Assembly (NCBI RefSeq): GCF_001956045.1
Contig: NZ_MRTH01000005.1
Location: forward strand, 1-64,000
DNA from: Paenibacillus sp. FSL H7-0331
Lineage (GTDB): Bacteria; Bacillota; Bacilli; Paenibacillales; NBRC-103111
Length of the DNA: 64,000 bases
Direction: 5' to 3'
The notes under the pieces are model-generated. The model was not told the origin of the DNA. It did no database searches and saw nothing but the letters and a program-made list of their open reading frames with translations. The translations under genes were made by a program, and so were the position numbers. Of the stretch, positions 9,233 through 17,591 are shown piece after piece. Positions within the stretch are counted from its first letter, which is position 1, and the number at the start of each line of letters is the position of its first letter.

Positions 9233-10495
9233 TTATTGTGTCGTGGATTCGTAATCTCCAGATATGTAAGGATAAATAGCGATATAATCTTCGATTTTCA
9301 GACGTACATAAGGTGCCAGTCCGGATAACATACATCCATAGCGGAAGCTTCCGTTGTCATTATCAATTCGGATGACCCGGGCGGTGATAGGAGGGAGATC
9401 CGCTTCCTTCGGGAAATGGATGACGACGAACATATCCATCGATAGCGGGAAAGAGGATACGATCTGCATACCGCTTTCTGATAAATCATAGAGCTTGCCC
9501 TCTATCGTTTGTCCGGTGAATGAGCCTTCCTGCTCCCATTGATGGACAGATAAAATAAGCGGGATATCGATGTGTAAACGCGTGTTTTTGCGGCGCTCGT
9601 AGCCGGAAGCTTGCTTGACGACCAGCGTCTGCATCCATTCTTCATAGCATTGAACGATTGCGCTCATATCCTGGTCACCGAAACCTTTGGATAAACCGAT
9701 CTGGAACAAGTTGGTTGCTGCTTTCTGCAGCGGCAAAGGCAGTTGATAGCTGTTGGATAGTTCACCTGCCAGCAGTAGATCCTTGAGCATTAATTGCAGT
9801 GAAAATTGTGAGCTGAAGTCACGGTTGATGATCTTGCTGCCTTTGGATTCAGCCTGTTTGCTGGAAGCTCCACCTGCGAGTACAGCTTCAATAAAACGTT
9901 CAGGATCGAGACCTGCTTTGGTTGCTATCGCCAGACCCTCGATAAAGCCAAGCAAATTGACTGCGGCTATCGTGTTGTGAGCGAGCTTCGCTGAGGAACC
10001 GGAGCCTGAAGGGCCCATATAGATGACCTTCGTTCCAATAGCTTCAAATAGTGAACGCTGTTTGTCGAGTGCCGCGAATCTGCCACCAGCCATAAAGGCG
10101 AGTGTGCCGTTCTCAGCTGCCGGTTTGCTGCCGGTAACAGGGGCATCCAGAAAGTCAACAGCGCGCTCCAGCAAAGCTTCGTGAATCTGCCGGCTTGTAT
10201 CGGGCGAGATGGTGCTGCAATCAATTACTGTCTGGCCAGCAGACAAACCGTGAATGATTCCTGTAGTACCGAGAATGACCTCCAATACAGCAGCATCGTC
10301 CTTGAGCATGGTCATAATGACGTCCGTTTCCTGAGCAACTTCAACGGCTGAACTTACAGCAACGGCACCAAGAGCGACGACCTCTGCGGTCTTATCCGCT
10401 GTGCGATTGTAAACCTTTACAGAATAACCCTTGCTCAATAAATTGATTACCATGGGCTTACCCATAGTGCCAAGACCAATAAATCCTACCCTCAT
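9233..10495 (-). CDS. 3-hydroxyisobutyrate dehydrogenase-like enzyme fused to a PilZ domain
   Basis: A 420-residue, two-part protein. Residues 1-290 are a complete beta-hydroxyacid dehydrogenase: Rossmann GLGTMG (7-12), YNRT at the end of strand 2 suggesting NADP(H) preference, DAPVTGSKPAAENGTL substrate loop, and KLAHN with the catalytic Lys near 170. Residues 297-410 form a PilZ domain with R302-KNT-R306 and D338-LSESG-342, the two signature motifs (RxxxR and D/NxSxxG) that bind c-di-GMP. The enzyme class reduces or oxidises small hydroxyacids or semialdehydes; the substrate is unknown. Ribosome site GAGGTGAT. The two parts are in one open frame, with no sign of a sequencing frameshift. Confidence 0.9.
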   Translation of the reverse strand: MRVGFIGLGTMGKPMVINLLSKGYSVKVYNRTADKTAEVVALGAVAVSSAVEVAQETDVIMTMLKDDAAVLEVILGTTGIIHGLSAGQTVIDCSTISPDTSRQIHEALLERAVDFLDAPVTGSKPAAENGTLAFMAGGRFAALDKQRSLFEAIGTKVIYMGPSGSGSSAKLAHNTIAAVNLLGFIEGLAIATKAGLDPERFIEAVLAGGASSKQAESKGSKIINRDFSSQFSLQLMLKDLLLAGELSNSYQLPLPLQKAATNLFQIGLSKGFGDQDMSAIVQCYEEWMQTLVVKQASGYERRKNTRLHIDIPLILSVHQWEQEGSFTGQTIEGKLYDLSESGMQIVSSFPLSMDMFVVIHFPKEADLPPITARVIRIDNDNGSFRYGCMLSGLAPYVRLKIEDYIAIYPYISGDYESTTQ

Positions 10496-10553
10496 TAGCT
10501 AATCACCTCTGCTCTTATTGTAGCATTTCAAGCTGACTGAGGGAATGATGGAC

Positions 10554-10583
10554 TTGCAATTCAGTTCCCAATTACAGTATCCT
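10554..10583 (+). promoter_or_regulatory. Possible pgi promoter
   Basis: TTGCAA, an 18-base spacer and TATCCT give a moderate sigma-A match. It would start transcription near 10590, just ahead of the Fur-box-like site. Confidence 0.35.
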
Positions 10584-10598
10584 ATCTTTATGTACCCA

Positions 10599-10613
10599 TG
10601 ATAATGATTATCA
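10599..10613. promoter_or_regulatory. Fur-box-like site overlapping the pgi ribosome site
   Basis: TGATAATGATTATCA is a perfect match to the 7-1-7 Bacillus Fur consensus TGATAATNATTATCA. Its last base is the first base of AGGAGG of the pgi ribosome-binding site, 12 bases before the ATG. A bound repressor here would block elongation or access just downstream of a promoter. The sequence match is direct; binding by Fur is inferred. Confidence 0.6.
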
Positions 10614-10625
10614 GGAGGATGACAA

Positions 10626-11981
10626 ATGAGTAACAAGCTAAAATTTGATTACAGCAAAGCTCTTTCTTTTATCCAGCAGCACGAGATTGACTATTTAGCC
10701 GATCCGATTCGATTGGCCCATGATCAGTTACATAACAAAACAGGAGCGGGTTCCGACTATCTGGGTTGGATCGACCTGCCAGTTGATTATGATAAGGAAG
10801 AATTCGCTCGTATTCAACAAGCGGCCAAGAAGATCCAGTCCGATTCGGATGCGCTTGTTGTTATTGGTATCGGGGGTTCATACCTTGGAGCCAGAGCAGC
10901 GATTGAAATGCTGTCCCACTCCTTCTATAACCTGCTGCCCAAGGGCAAGCGCAAGACGCCTGAAATTTATTTTGTAGGTAATAACATCAGTTCGACGTAT
11001 GTGACTCACTTGCTGCAGCTGCTTGAAGGCAAGGATGTCTCCGTCAATGTTATTTCCAAATCAGGCACAACTACAGAACCGGCTATTGCTTTCCGCATAT
11101 TCCGTGAGCTGTTGGAGAAGAAATACGGTGTTGAAGAGGCGCGTAAGCGGATCTATGCAACGACGGACCATTCCAAGGGAGCCCTGAAGAAGCTGGCAAC
11201 AGCTGAGGGATATGAATCCTTTGTTATTCCTGATGATGTAGGTGGACGTTATTCCGTGCTGACGGCTGTTGGCTTACTGCCTATTGCTGCTGCCGGTGTC
11301 GATATCGAAGCAATCATGAAAGGCGCGGCGGATGCGAAGGAAGTATACAGCAATCCAAAGCTGGAAGAAAATGAAAGCTATCAATATGCAGCTGTTCGTA
11401 ATGCCTTGTACCGTAAAGGTAAAACAACAGAAATTTTAGTTAATTATGAGCCTTCTTTGCACTTTGTATCGGAATGGTGGAAGCAGCTGTTTGGAGAAAG
11501 TGAAGGCAAGGACTACAAGGGGATTTTCCCGGCTGCTGTTGATTTCTCAACAGATCTGCACTCCATGGGGCAATTCATCCAGGAGGGAAATCGTACGTTG
11601 TTTGAAACCGTGATCCAGGTTGCGGAAGCCGCAGAGCAAATTACGATCGGTACGGACGAGAATGACTTGGACGGGCTTAATTTCCTGAGCGGTAAAACGA
11701 TGGATTTTGTTAACAAAAAAGCGTTCGAAGGCACGATGCTGGCGCACACAGATGGTGGTGTACCGAATCTGATCGTCACCATTCCGGACACAAGTGCGTA
11801 CACATTTGGATACATGGTTTATTTCTTCGAGAAAGCTTGCGGAATCAGCGGTTATTTGATGGGTGTCAATCCATTCGACCAGCCGGGTGTTGAGGCTTAC
11901 AAGAAGAATATGTTTGCTCTGTTGGGCAAGCCTGGATACGAGAAAGAAAAAGCAGAACTGGAAGCTAGACTTACCAAGTAA
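10626..11981 (+). CDS. pgi: Glucose-6-phosphate isomerase
   Basis: A 451-residue glycolytic enzyme interconverting glucose-6-phosphate and fructose-6-phosphate, of the short Gram-positive type (about 450 residues). [16 protein letters not shown] binds substrate phosphate together with [31 protein letters not shown] and the [17 protein letters not shown] region are typical of the family, and the catalytic Glu and His regions are intact. AGGAGG at 10613-10618 is the ribosome site and is overlapped by a perfect Fur-box-like palindrome, which is unusual for a housekeeping gene. A terminator follows. Confidence 0.97.
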   Translation: MSNKLKFDYSKALSFIQQHEIDYLADPIRLAHDQLHNKTGAGSDYLGWIDLPVDYDKEEFARIQQAAKKIQSDSDALVVIGIGGSYLGARAAIEMLSHSFYNLLPKGKRKTPEIYFVGNNISSTYVTHLLQLLEGKDVSVNVISKSGTTTEPAIAFRIFRELLEKKYGVEEARKRIYATTDHSKGALKKLATAEGYESFVIPDDVGGRYSVLTAVGLLPIAAAGVDIEAIMKGAADAKEVYSNPKLEENESYQYAAVRNALYRKGKTTEILVNYEPSLHFVSEWWKQLFGESEGKDYKGIFPAAVDFSTDLHSMGQFIQEGNRTLFETVIQVAEAAEQITIGTDENDLDGLNFLSGKTMDFVNKKAFEGTMLAHTDGGVPNLIVTIPDTSAYTFGYMVYFFEKACGISGYLMGVNPFDQPGVEAYKKNMFALLGKPGYEKEKAELEARLTK

Positions 11982-11998
11982 TGTATGATGCTGGATCG

Positions 11999-12041
11999 AG
12001 CGGCGCACCCTTAGCTTATTGATGGGTGTGCTGCTTTTTTG
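11999..12041 (+). terminator. Terminator after pgi
   Basis: The imperfect stem agcggcgcaccc / gggtgtgctgct is followed by TTTTTT. Confidence 0.8.
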
Positions 12042-12082
12042 CAAATCAGGTACTGTAGTGAGGATAAGGAGGGAGCTTGCCA

Positions 12083-12748
12083 ATGCTGGCTCAGTATAAA
12101 ACAGTCAAAGGGCCGGGAATCGATGAGATGGTGATCAAGAAATCCCGGTTTATCGGACATGCGAGGCCAGTGGCTACAGAGGATGAGGCTGTACGTTTTA
12201 TCGAAAGCATCAAGCAGCAGCATAAGCTGGCTAATCACAACTGTTCGGCTTACATGATCGGGCAGCGGGACGAGATCCAGAAGCAATCTGACGATGGCGA
12301 ACCAAGTGGGACTGGAGGACGTCCGATTTTGGAGGTTATCAAGAATCAGGGCTTGAAAAACGTCGCCGTTGTGGTTACGCGTTATTTTGGCGGAATTATG
12401 CTGGGGGCTGGCGGACTGATTCGTGCTTACACCGATGGAGCTGTTATTGGTATCGCCGCAGCCGTCCCGGTGTATCAGGTGCTGCACAAGGAAATACATG
12501 TGGAGATCGATTATACGTGGCATGGCAAAATGGAGAACGAGCTGCGTGGTCGCAAAGTGCTGGTTGAAGACACCCATTTTACGGACAAGGTAACCCTGAT
12601 CTGTTTGCCGACTGCAGGTGAAGCGGATGCGTTTACTGGGTGGGTACAGGATGTTACACAAGGTCAAGGCGTGATTATACAGGGTGATGAACGCTACATA
12701 GAGCATGCAGTAGGGAATCAGGATGGGGCGGGCACCACAGGCATATAA
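12083..12748 (+). CDS. YigZ/IMPACT family protein
   Basis: 221 residues. The N-terminal UPF0029/IMPACT domain shows SRFIGHARPV, the DDGEPSGTGGRPIL motif and the VVVTRYFGGIMLGAGGLIRAY signature; the C-terminal ~70 residues match the DUF1949 domain of bacterial YigZ/YvyE. The molecular role in bacteria is not settled; links to translation regulation come from the eukaryotic relative. The ATG at 12083 has AAGGAGGGA 10 bases upstream; the TTG at 12077 is too close to the ribosome site. Confidence 0.88.
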   Translation: MLAQYKTVKGPGIDEMVIKKSRFIGHARPVATEDEAVRFIESIKQQHKLANHNCSAYMIGQRDEIQKQSDDGEPSGTGGRPILEVIKNQGLKNVAVVVTRYFGGIMLGAGGLIRAYTDGAVIGIAAAVPVYQVLHKEIHVEIDYTWHGKMENELRGRKVLVEDTHFTDKVTLICLPTAGEADAFTGWVQDVTQGQGVIIQGDERYIEHAVGNQDGAGTTGI

Positions 12749-12856
12749 GATCATTATCAGATCATATTGCCGATATTTCCTCTTGCTATACCATGATTAA
12801 ATGATAAACTATGAGTTGTGAAGATTTTCCTGAGAGTATCCACAGAGAGTGAGTGA

Positions 12857-13450
12857 ATGGTGTTGGCCAGAAAAGCAGTAGCGCAAGAGCTTAGTCGCGA
12901 AAGGATTCTGGAGGGAGCACGACAGCTTTTCGCTGAACACGGGTATCAAACTTTAACGATGCGCAGTATCGCCCAAGCCATGGGATACAGTCACGGAGCG
13001 CTGTATTATCATTTTAAAGAAAAAGCGGATTTATTTTATACTTTGGTTAATGAGGATTTCAATATGCTGCTGAATCGTCAACGCGAGATGCTGGCCCGTA
13101 CCCGTATGGGCGATGTTGGACAATTGCAGAAGCTGATGCAGGAGTTTATCAGGTTTGGTCTTGAGAATCCTTATCATTATGAAATTATGTTTATGATTAA
13201 CGATCCGGAGCTGCAAAAATACTCACGTACCGAGCAGGCTGAATGTCTCGATTTATTCGCGACAGTAGTGCGTTCCGTTATTGCCCGTCAACCGAATAAT
13301 GAGTCGAAAATGTACAGCCTGCCCTGGAGTCTGTTCATGTCAATGCATGGATTTATATCTTATAATATTCATTACCAGCAGTCGTATGACGATGTCAAAA
13401 AGCTGGCCGAGCAGCATGTGAAGTTTTTGAGTGAAGGCTTGCTCAGCTAG
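12857..13450 (+). CDS. TetR/AcrR family transcriptional regulator
   Basis: 197 residues. The N-terminal HTH (about residues 10-60) reads ARQLFAEHGYQTLTMRSIAQAMGYSHGALYYHFKEKADLF with the classic YYHF segment. The C-terminal ligand-binding part is helical and similar to TetR_C_13/WHG-type domains. The effector and targets are unknown. Its 3' end overlaps the convergent yjbQ gene by eight bases, so the two transcripts are antisense at their tails. Confidence 0.88.
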   Translation: MVLARKAVAQELSRERILEGARQLFAEHGYQTLTMRSIAQAMGYSHGALYYHFKEKADLFYTLVNEDFNMLLNRQREMLARTRMGDVGQLQKLMQEFIRFGLENPYHYEIMFMINDPELQKYSRTEQAECLDLFATVVRSVIARQPNNESKMYSLPWSLFMSMHGFISYNIHYQQSYDDVKKLAEQHVKFLSEGLLS

Positions 13451-13844
13451 ATGTGAATTGAACCAGAGCATGTCGCTGGCGAGGTCCATCAAATTCACAA
13501 AAGTAAATACCTTGCCAACGACCGAGAATCAGGCGCCCGCCTGCTACGAGTACAGTTTGTGAGGAGCCGACAGTGATCGCCTTGAGATGGGCAGCCGTAT
13601 TGCCTTCGGCGTGTTGGTATTGGGGATGCTCCCATGGATAGACTTCATTGAGACGCATAAGTACATCTCTTTTTACATCAGGATCTGCATTCTCATTAAT
13701 GGTTATGCCTGCAGTCGTATGTGGGCAATAAATGACAGCGGTACCATCCTCGATTGCATCCTGCTTTAAGAGCCTGGTTATGTGTTGAGTGATATCGATC
13801 ATTTCATCGCGGTGGTTGGTTTGAAGATGTAGGGTGTGAATCAT
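13443..13844 (-). CDS. YjbQ (UPF0047) family protein, secondary thiamine-phosphate synthase-like
   Basis: A 133-residue small soluble protein. The block YCPHTTAGITINENADPDVKRD is the UPF0047 signature, and the C-terminal GGRLILGRWQGIYFCEFDGPR is also conserved. Members show weak thiamine-phosphate synthase activity in some assays, but the physiological role is uncertain. Ribosome site AAGGAGG 9 bases before the ATG. Convergent and slightly overlapping with the TetR gene. Confidence 0.88.
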   Translation of the reverse strand: MIHTLHLQTNHRDEMIDITQHITRLLKQDAIEDGTAVIYCPHTTAGITINENADPDVKRDVLMRLNEVYPWEHPQYQHAEGNTAAHLKAITVGSSQTVLVAGGRLILGRWQGIYFCEFDGPRQRHALVQFTSS

Positions 13845-13977
13845 GGAAATCGCCTCCTTGTCAGCCTATTATAAACTATCCTCGGTGTCATCACAAAACG
13901 TGGTATAATAAACGAATGACTACAAGAGGACAGGTTAGCCTATTGGCGAGCTGGGTCGGGAAAGGATGACAAGAGCC

Positions 13978-14202
13978 ATGGATTTAACAGAAAATACGTT
14001 GGCCAACACGGAAATCATGATGGAAGAAATTAAAAAAAAGCTACGGATGGCAAGTGGAGCTGCACTCAAGGCATCTTCATTGAACGATAATCAATATGAG
14101 GATTTGAAAGACCTGTACGAAATGGTAGCTGCTAAATCGAAATTCAGCATTAGCGAGATTGAAGCGATAACCGTCGAATTAGGCCGATTGCGTAAAGTGT
14201 AA
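13978..14202 (+). CDS. DUF1128 family small protein (YfkK-like)
   Basis: 74 residues. MDLTENTLANTEIMMEEIKKKLRMASGAALKASSL and YEDLKDLYEMVAAKSKFSISEIEAITVELGRLRK match the UPF0435/DUF1128 family of Bacillales, a helical cytosolic protein of unknown role. An ATG at 13966 directly abuts the GGGAAAGG ribosome site, so the in-frame ATG at 13978 is preferred. A TATAAT at 13904-13909 may be its -10 box. Confidence 0.8.
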   Translation: MDLTENTLANTEIMMEEIKKKLRMASGAALKASSLNDNQYEDLKDLYEMVAAKSKFSISEIEAITVELGRLRKV

Positions 14203-14311
14203 CGGTACAACTGTACAAGCAACTGGGTTTTGACTTCCATACTCTATAGCGTAGCCTGAGACACGGTAAGCCGTGCAACTCGGGTATGGCTTAAGAATGG
14301 AGGTTGATGAC

Positions 14312-14593
14312 ATGCGTCCAACGATTCTCAAGAAGGATGTTCAGAAGCTGCTCGGCAAGAACATTTATGCAATCAAAAAAGACGGTACAGCTGTAAGCGG
14401 TAAGCTGGTTCGCATCAGTGGAAACCGTTTGATCGTGGCTCCCCCAAAAGGTAAAGCGAGAGTGTCGGCATTAATACCACTCGTATTATTCGATCTGTTG
14501 GCAGTGGGTACGGCCCCTTTTGCCGGTTATGGTGGGTATGGAGGATATGGTGGTTACGGCGGTTATGGTTACGGAAGTCCTTTTTTCTTTTAA
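14312..14593 (+). CDS. Small basic protein with a Gly-Tyr repeat tail
   Basis: 93 residues. The first ~60 residues are basic and SH3-like or LSM-like in pattern (GKNIYAIKKDGTAVSGKLVRISGNRLIVAPPKG), followed by a hydrophobic stretch (ALIPLVLFDLLAVG) and a tail with four GYGG repeats ending SPFFF. Similar small proteins are common in Paenibacillus and related spore formers, sometimes linked to spore or surface layers, but I cannot name a function. The ATG at 14312 has GGAGG at 14299-14303; the longer frame from 14273 has no good site. Confidence 0.72.
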   Translation: MRPTILKKDVQKLLGKNIYAIKKDGTAVSGKLVRISGNRLIVAPPKGKARVSALIPLVLFDLLAVGTAPFAGYGGYGGYGGYGGYGYGSPFFF

Positions 14594-14608
14594 CATCATT
14601 AAATAGGT

Positions 14609-14646
14609 CTGACTGCTTCCCTGAGGAAGCAGTCAGGCTTTTTTTA
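14609..14646 (+). terminator. Strong terminator
   Basis: A perfect 12 bp stem (ctgactgcttcc / ggaagcagtcag) with a 4-base loop followed by gcttttttta. Confidence 0.9.
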
Positions 14647-14676
14647 TTTGATACAGATAATGAACGGCATTGCGGC

Positions 14677-16293
14677 TTAGCTCGAAGTGTGCTCCGTGCC
14701 TGTTATACTCAAAATTTCGTCGATAATCGCAGCTCTTCCATTAGGTGTCCAGCTCATGCGGACCCATTGCGGGATGGGCCTCACTTGATTGCTTTGGACG
14801 GCCTGAATGGAGTTCCATGCATGCGTCCTGCGCATGCGTTCATAGATAGCCTCGCTGCCAGCACGAACGTTTTTTTGCAGCACAAATACATAGTCAGCCT
14901 CCAGTGGAGGCAGCCATTCAGGCTGTACCTCCAACGATAGAGAATTCAAGGGCACATTTCTTCCCGGCTTTAAACCAAGGTCATGATAGATCAATTCATT
15001 CAAAGGATGGTTGACGGTACCATGGATTCGTACACAAGCGTGGGTAACTTGCATGACACTGACCGTCTTGTTCTCCATGCTATGGTGCAGCATACGCCGC
15101 GCGGACGTAACACGCAGAGCCAGTTGGTTGAGCGTAGCTTCAGCTTCCTGATGCCTGCCTAGCATGGAGCTCAGCTTGCGATAATTGACAAGCCAATCCG
15201 GACTAGTCAGCAGTATCGATGACGCGGCCAACTTGTTGAATTGATGATGGAAGCCCTGATGGTATCGATCTCCTATGATCAGGTCTGGCTGCGCATGAGC
15301 GAGCTCTTCCCATTGGGCAGCTAGCAGGTGCTCATATTCAGCATCAGACATACCCGGATAGCGGCAGCAATTAATCGAGGCGACAGGCTCGATACCAAGC
15401 GATAGCAGGTTATCATGAAACCGGGTGCAGGAAGCGACAGCAATCCTCATCCGGTTTCGCTTCATATACAGTGTAGGAGATACACCTACTGTGCGATGGA
15501 ACACACGGCTAAAATAAAATTCGTCTTCGTAGCCGACAGCCTTGGATACCTCCTTGATCCTACAATCCTGCTGGCCCAGCAGCTCCTTTGCATTGTCCAT
15601 GCGCAGACGACTTAAATAAGCAACAGGTGTTTCTCCAACCGTTTTTTTAAACAAGCGGGAAAAGGAGCTCGCTGTCAGTCCTGCCATTTTCGACAAAGTT
15701 TTCATCTCCAGCTGTTCATCAAGGTGTGTTTGCATATAAGCAAGTGCCTGCTCGATACCTTGGGCAGCAGGAAATTCAGTCGGTTGTTGTTCCGTGGAAT
15801 GCTCCATAATGGTAAGGAGCAACTCCTGAAATTGTAAATGGTGCTTGAATGGATCATTGGGCTGGAGGCTGTCCTCATACAGCTGCTGAACTTTATGAAG
15901 AAGGGTATTCGATTTGCGAATAGGGATAAGGCCAAGGGGAAACAAAGGTGTGTCTGTGCCGTGTAAATTCAACCTTTTGTGACTGCCTGCGACTGGGGGC
16001 GATGCTTGCGAACCGACATAGTGCTCAAGCTCCAGGGAGTAGTAGGCCAGGTTCTCGGACTCCACAGATAACTCTATGTTCATGCCTGGAGTTAAATAAT
16101 ATAATTGTTGAGGTTCAAATTCATAACGCTTCTGATCTATGAGCACAGTACCTTTGCCTTGGGTAATCAAGCAGAGCATCGAAACCGGAAAATGGCTGTA
16201 CTGCAGTTTGTACCGCTTATGATGCCGACGGCTGCGGATGGAGGTAAGAAAACATACAGAATGGGGCGTTGGGGAGCTGGGTTTATTTGTCAT
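14677..16293 (-). CDS. Btr-like AraC regulator with siderophore-binding domain (paralog 1)
   Basis: 538 residues. A cupin-like N-terminal part (1-~110), an AraC-type double HTH (about 170-275: MKTLSKMAGLTASSFSRLFKK and KEVSKAVGYEDEFYFSRVFHR), and a C-terminal TroA/FecB-like binding domain (about 280-530). This layout matches Bacillus Btr (YbbB), in which the binding-protein domain senses ferric siderophore and activates the uptake operon. A Fur-like site lies 46 bases upstream of the start. It is a clear paralog of the regulator at 17592-19181 and lies downstream of a solute-binding lipoprotein on the same strand. Confidence 0.88.
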   Translation of the reverse strand: MTNKPSSPTPHSVCFLTSIRSRRHHKRYKLQYSHFPVSMLCLITQGKGTVLIDQKRYEFEPQQLYYLTPGMNIELSVESENLAYYSLELEHYVGSQASPPVAGSHKRLNLHGTDTPLFPLGLIPIRKSNTLLHKVQQLYEDSLQPNDPFKHHLQFQELLLTIMEHSTEQQPTEFPAAQGIEQALAYMQTHLDEQLEMKTLSKMAGLTASSFSRLFKKTVGETPVAYLSRLRMDNAKELLGQQDCRIKEVSKAVGYEDEFYFSRVFHRTVGVSPTLYMKRNRMRIAVASCTRFHDNLLSLGIEPVASINCCRYPGMSDAEYEHLLAAQWEELAHAQPDLIIGDRYHQGFHHQFNKLAASSILLTSPDWLVNYRKLSSMLGRHQEAEATLNQLALRVTSARRMLHHSMENKTVSVMQVTHACVRIHGTVNHPLNELIYHDLGLKPGRNVPLNSLSLEVQPEWLPPLEADYVFVLQKNVRAGSEAIYERMRRTHAWNSIQAVQSNQVRPIPQWVRMSWTPNGRAAIIDEILSITGTEHTSS

Positions 16294-16338
16294 AAAAACG
16301 AGTCTCCGATCCAGAAGTTCGATTCAATCCTGTAGCAA

Positions 16339-16353
16339 CGATAATGATTCTCA
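16339..16353. promoter_or_regulatory. Fur-box-like site upstream of Btr-like regulator 1
   Basis: CGATAATGATTCTCA differs from the 7-1-7 Fur consensus at two positions. It lies 46 bp upstream of the regulator at 14677-16293, in its promoter region. Confidence 0.6.
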
Positions 16354-16464
16354 ATAACATGATTAAAACAAGGATATTGTGCTTTGTCAATCTTTTTGGA
16401 TAGCAAAAACCCCTCATTCTCACAAATGAAGTGAAAATGAAGAGCGAATAACTTTTGAGTAGAC

Positions 16465-17493
16465 TTATTGGATACCAAAGTGGGTGTAGAGATCATCCAG
16501 AATCAGCTTGGCGGCCAAGGCACCTCCACCGAGATTCCAAGTGATGGGATCAACCTTGAAATATTTTCCATTTTTAACTCCCTTTAAATCTTTCCAAATC
16601 GGGTGGGTGATCCACTCCTGCTGATATTGAAGAGTGTTTTTTTGATCGGGAAGCTGCGTGGTGATATCGAATATATAATCACCGTCTAACTGAGGAATAT
16701 GCTCTTTGGAGATGAGATTGACCCCAGAGCCGGTAAGGCCTTCAATCTGTTGTGCCTTGGGAATTGGCAGGCCGAGCTCTTTAATAATTAAACCGGGAAA
16801 GCCGGTCACATAAAATTTGGCGCTGTTATCTTTTTCGAAACGGATGATCGAAACCTCGGTTGTAGACAGCTTGTCGCCCATCTTTTGTTTGAACCCGGCT
16901 ATACGAGTATTCCAGTCCGCTATGATTGTCGCTTCGGCCTCTTGTTTATTCAAAGCGTCTGCCATCAGTTTGATATTTACCTTCCAATCAGCCAAATCTT
17001 TGGTTACAATGGTGGGCGCGATGGAAGAAAGCTGCGGATATATTTTTTCGTGACGAACTTTGGTTGCGATAATAAGGTCTGGCTTGAGAGCAATAATGGC
17101 TTCGATATTCGGCTGCGATTCCTCACCGAGGCTCTTTACCCCATTCATGGTGCTGCCCAAATAGCGGAACCATGGTTTCTGATCGACAGATTCTACCGCA
17201 CCGACTGGCTTGACTCCAAGTGCGACTCCAATGTCGACGGCGCCGGCAAATAAATAAACAACACGCTCCGGTGTTTTGTTGAGAGTGAATGTGCCCATTT
17301 CATGGGTTATCGTTTTATTGACTATAGCGGTGCTGCTGTTCTCTTTGACGGGTACTGCTTCCTTCGGTTGAACCGCTTCAGTAGCGGCGGGTGCTGAATC
17401 ACCGGGACTGCCGCCAAGATTGGTGTGAGTAATGCCGCAGCCTGCCAGGACCAGCAGCAGGATGAGTCCGATTAAAATAGATATGTGCTTCAT
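16465..17493 (-). CDS. Ferric-siderophore ABC transporter substrate-binding lipoprotein (1)
   Basis: 342 residues with a lipoprotein signal peptide (MKHISILIGLILLLVLAGC, lipobox L-A-G-C), a Ser/Ala/Pro linker to about residue 55, then a class III (FecB/FeuA-type) binding fold: TFTLNKTPERVVYLF, IIALKPDLIIATK and VSIIRFEKDNSAKFYVTGFPG. It probably delivers a ferric siderophore to a FecCD permease, perhaps the permeases at 19272-21313, since no permease is beside it. Fur-like box 33 bases upstream; AraC regulator 1 lies downstream. It is a paralog of the protein at 21425-22417. Confidence 0.92.
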   Translation of the reverse strand: MKHISILIGLILLLVLAGCGITHTNLGGSPGDSAPAATEAVQPKEAVPVKENSSTAIVNKTITHEMGTFTLNKTPERVVYLFAGAVDIGVALGVKPVGAVESVDQKPWFRYLGSTMNGVKSLGEESQPNIEAIIALKPDLIIATKVRHEKIYPQLSSIAPTIVTKDLADWKVNIKLMADALNKQEAEATIIADWNTRIAGFKQKMGDKLSTTEVSIIRFEKDNSAKFYVTGFPGLIIKELGLPIPKAQQIEGLTGSGVNLISKEHIPQLDGDYIFDITTQLPDQKNTLQYQQEWITHPIWKDLKGVKNGKYFKVDPITWNLGGGALAAKLILDDLYTHFGIQ

Positions 17494-17525
17494 ACTTCTC
17501 TTCCCCCTGTTAAGTTAGCATCTAT

Positions 17526-17540
17526 TGATAATGATTTTCA
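17526..17540. promoter_or_regulatory. Fur-box-like site upstream of siderophore-binding protein 1
   Basis: TGATAATGATTTTCA differs from TGATAATNATTATCA at one position, and dyad bases continue on the right (TTATTG). It lies 33 bp upstream of the lipoprotein start on the minus strand. Confidence 0.75.
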
Positions 17541-17591
17541 TTATTGATGCTAACCTTCTGGGCGTTGGAAGTCCATATCGTAATTTGTCTG

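Noticed and set aside
12011..12754. A 247-codon minus-strand frame opposite yigZ
   Set aside because: Antisense to a conserved family gene with no start signal.
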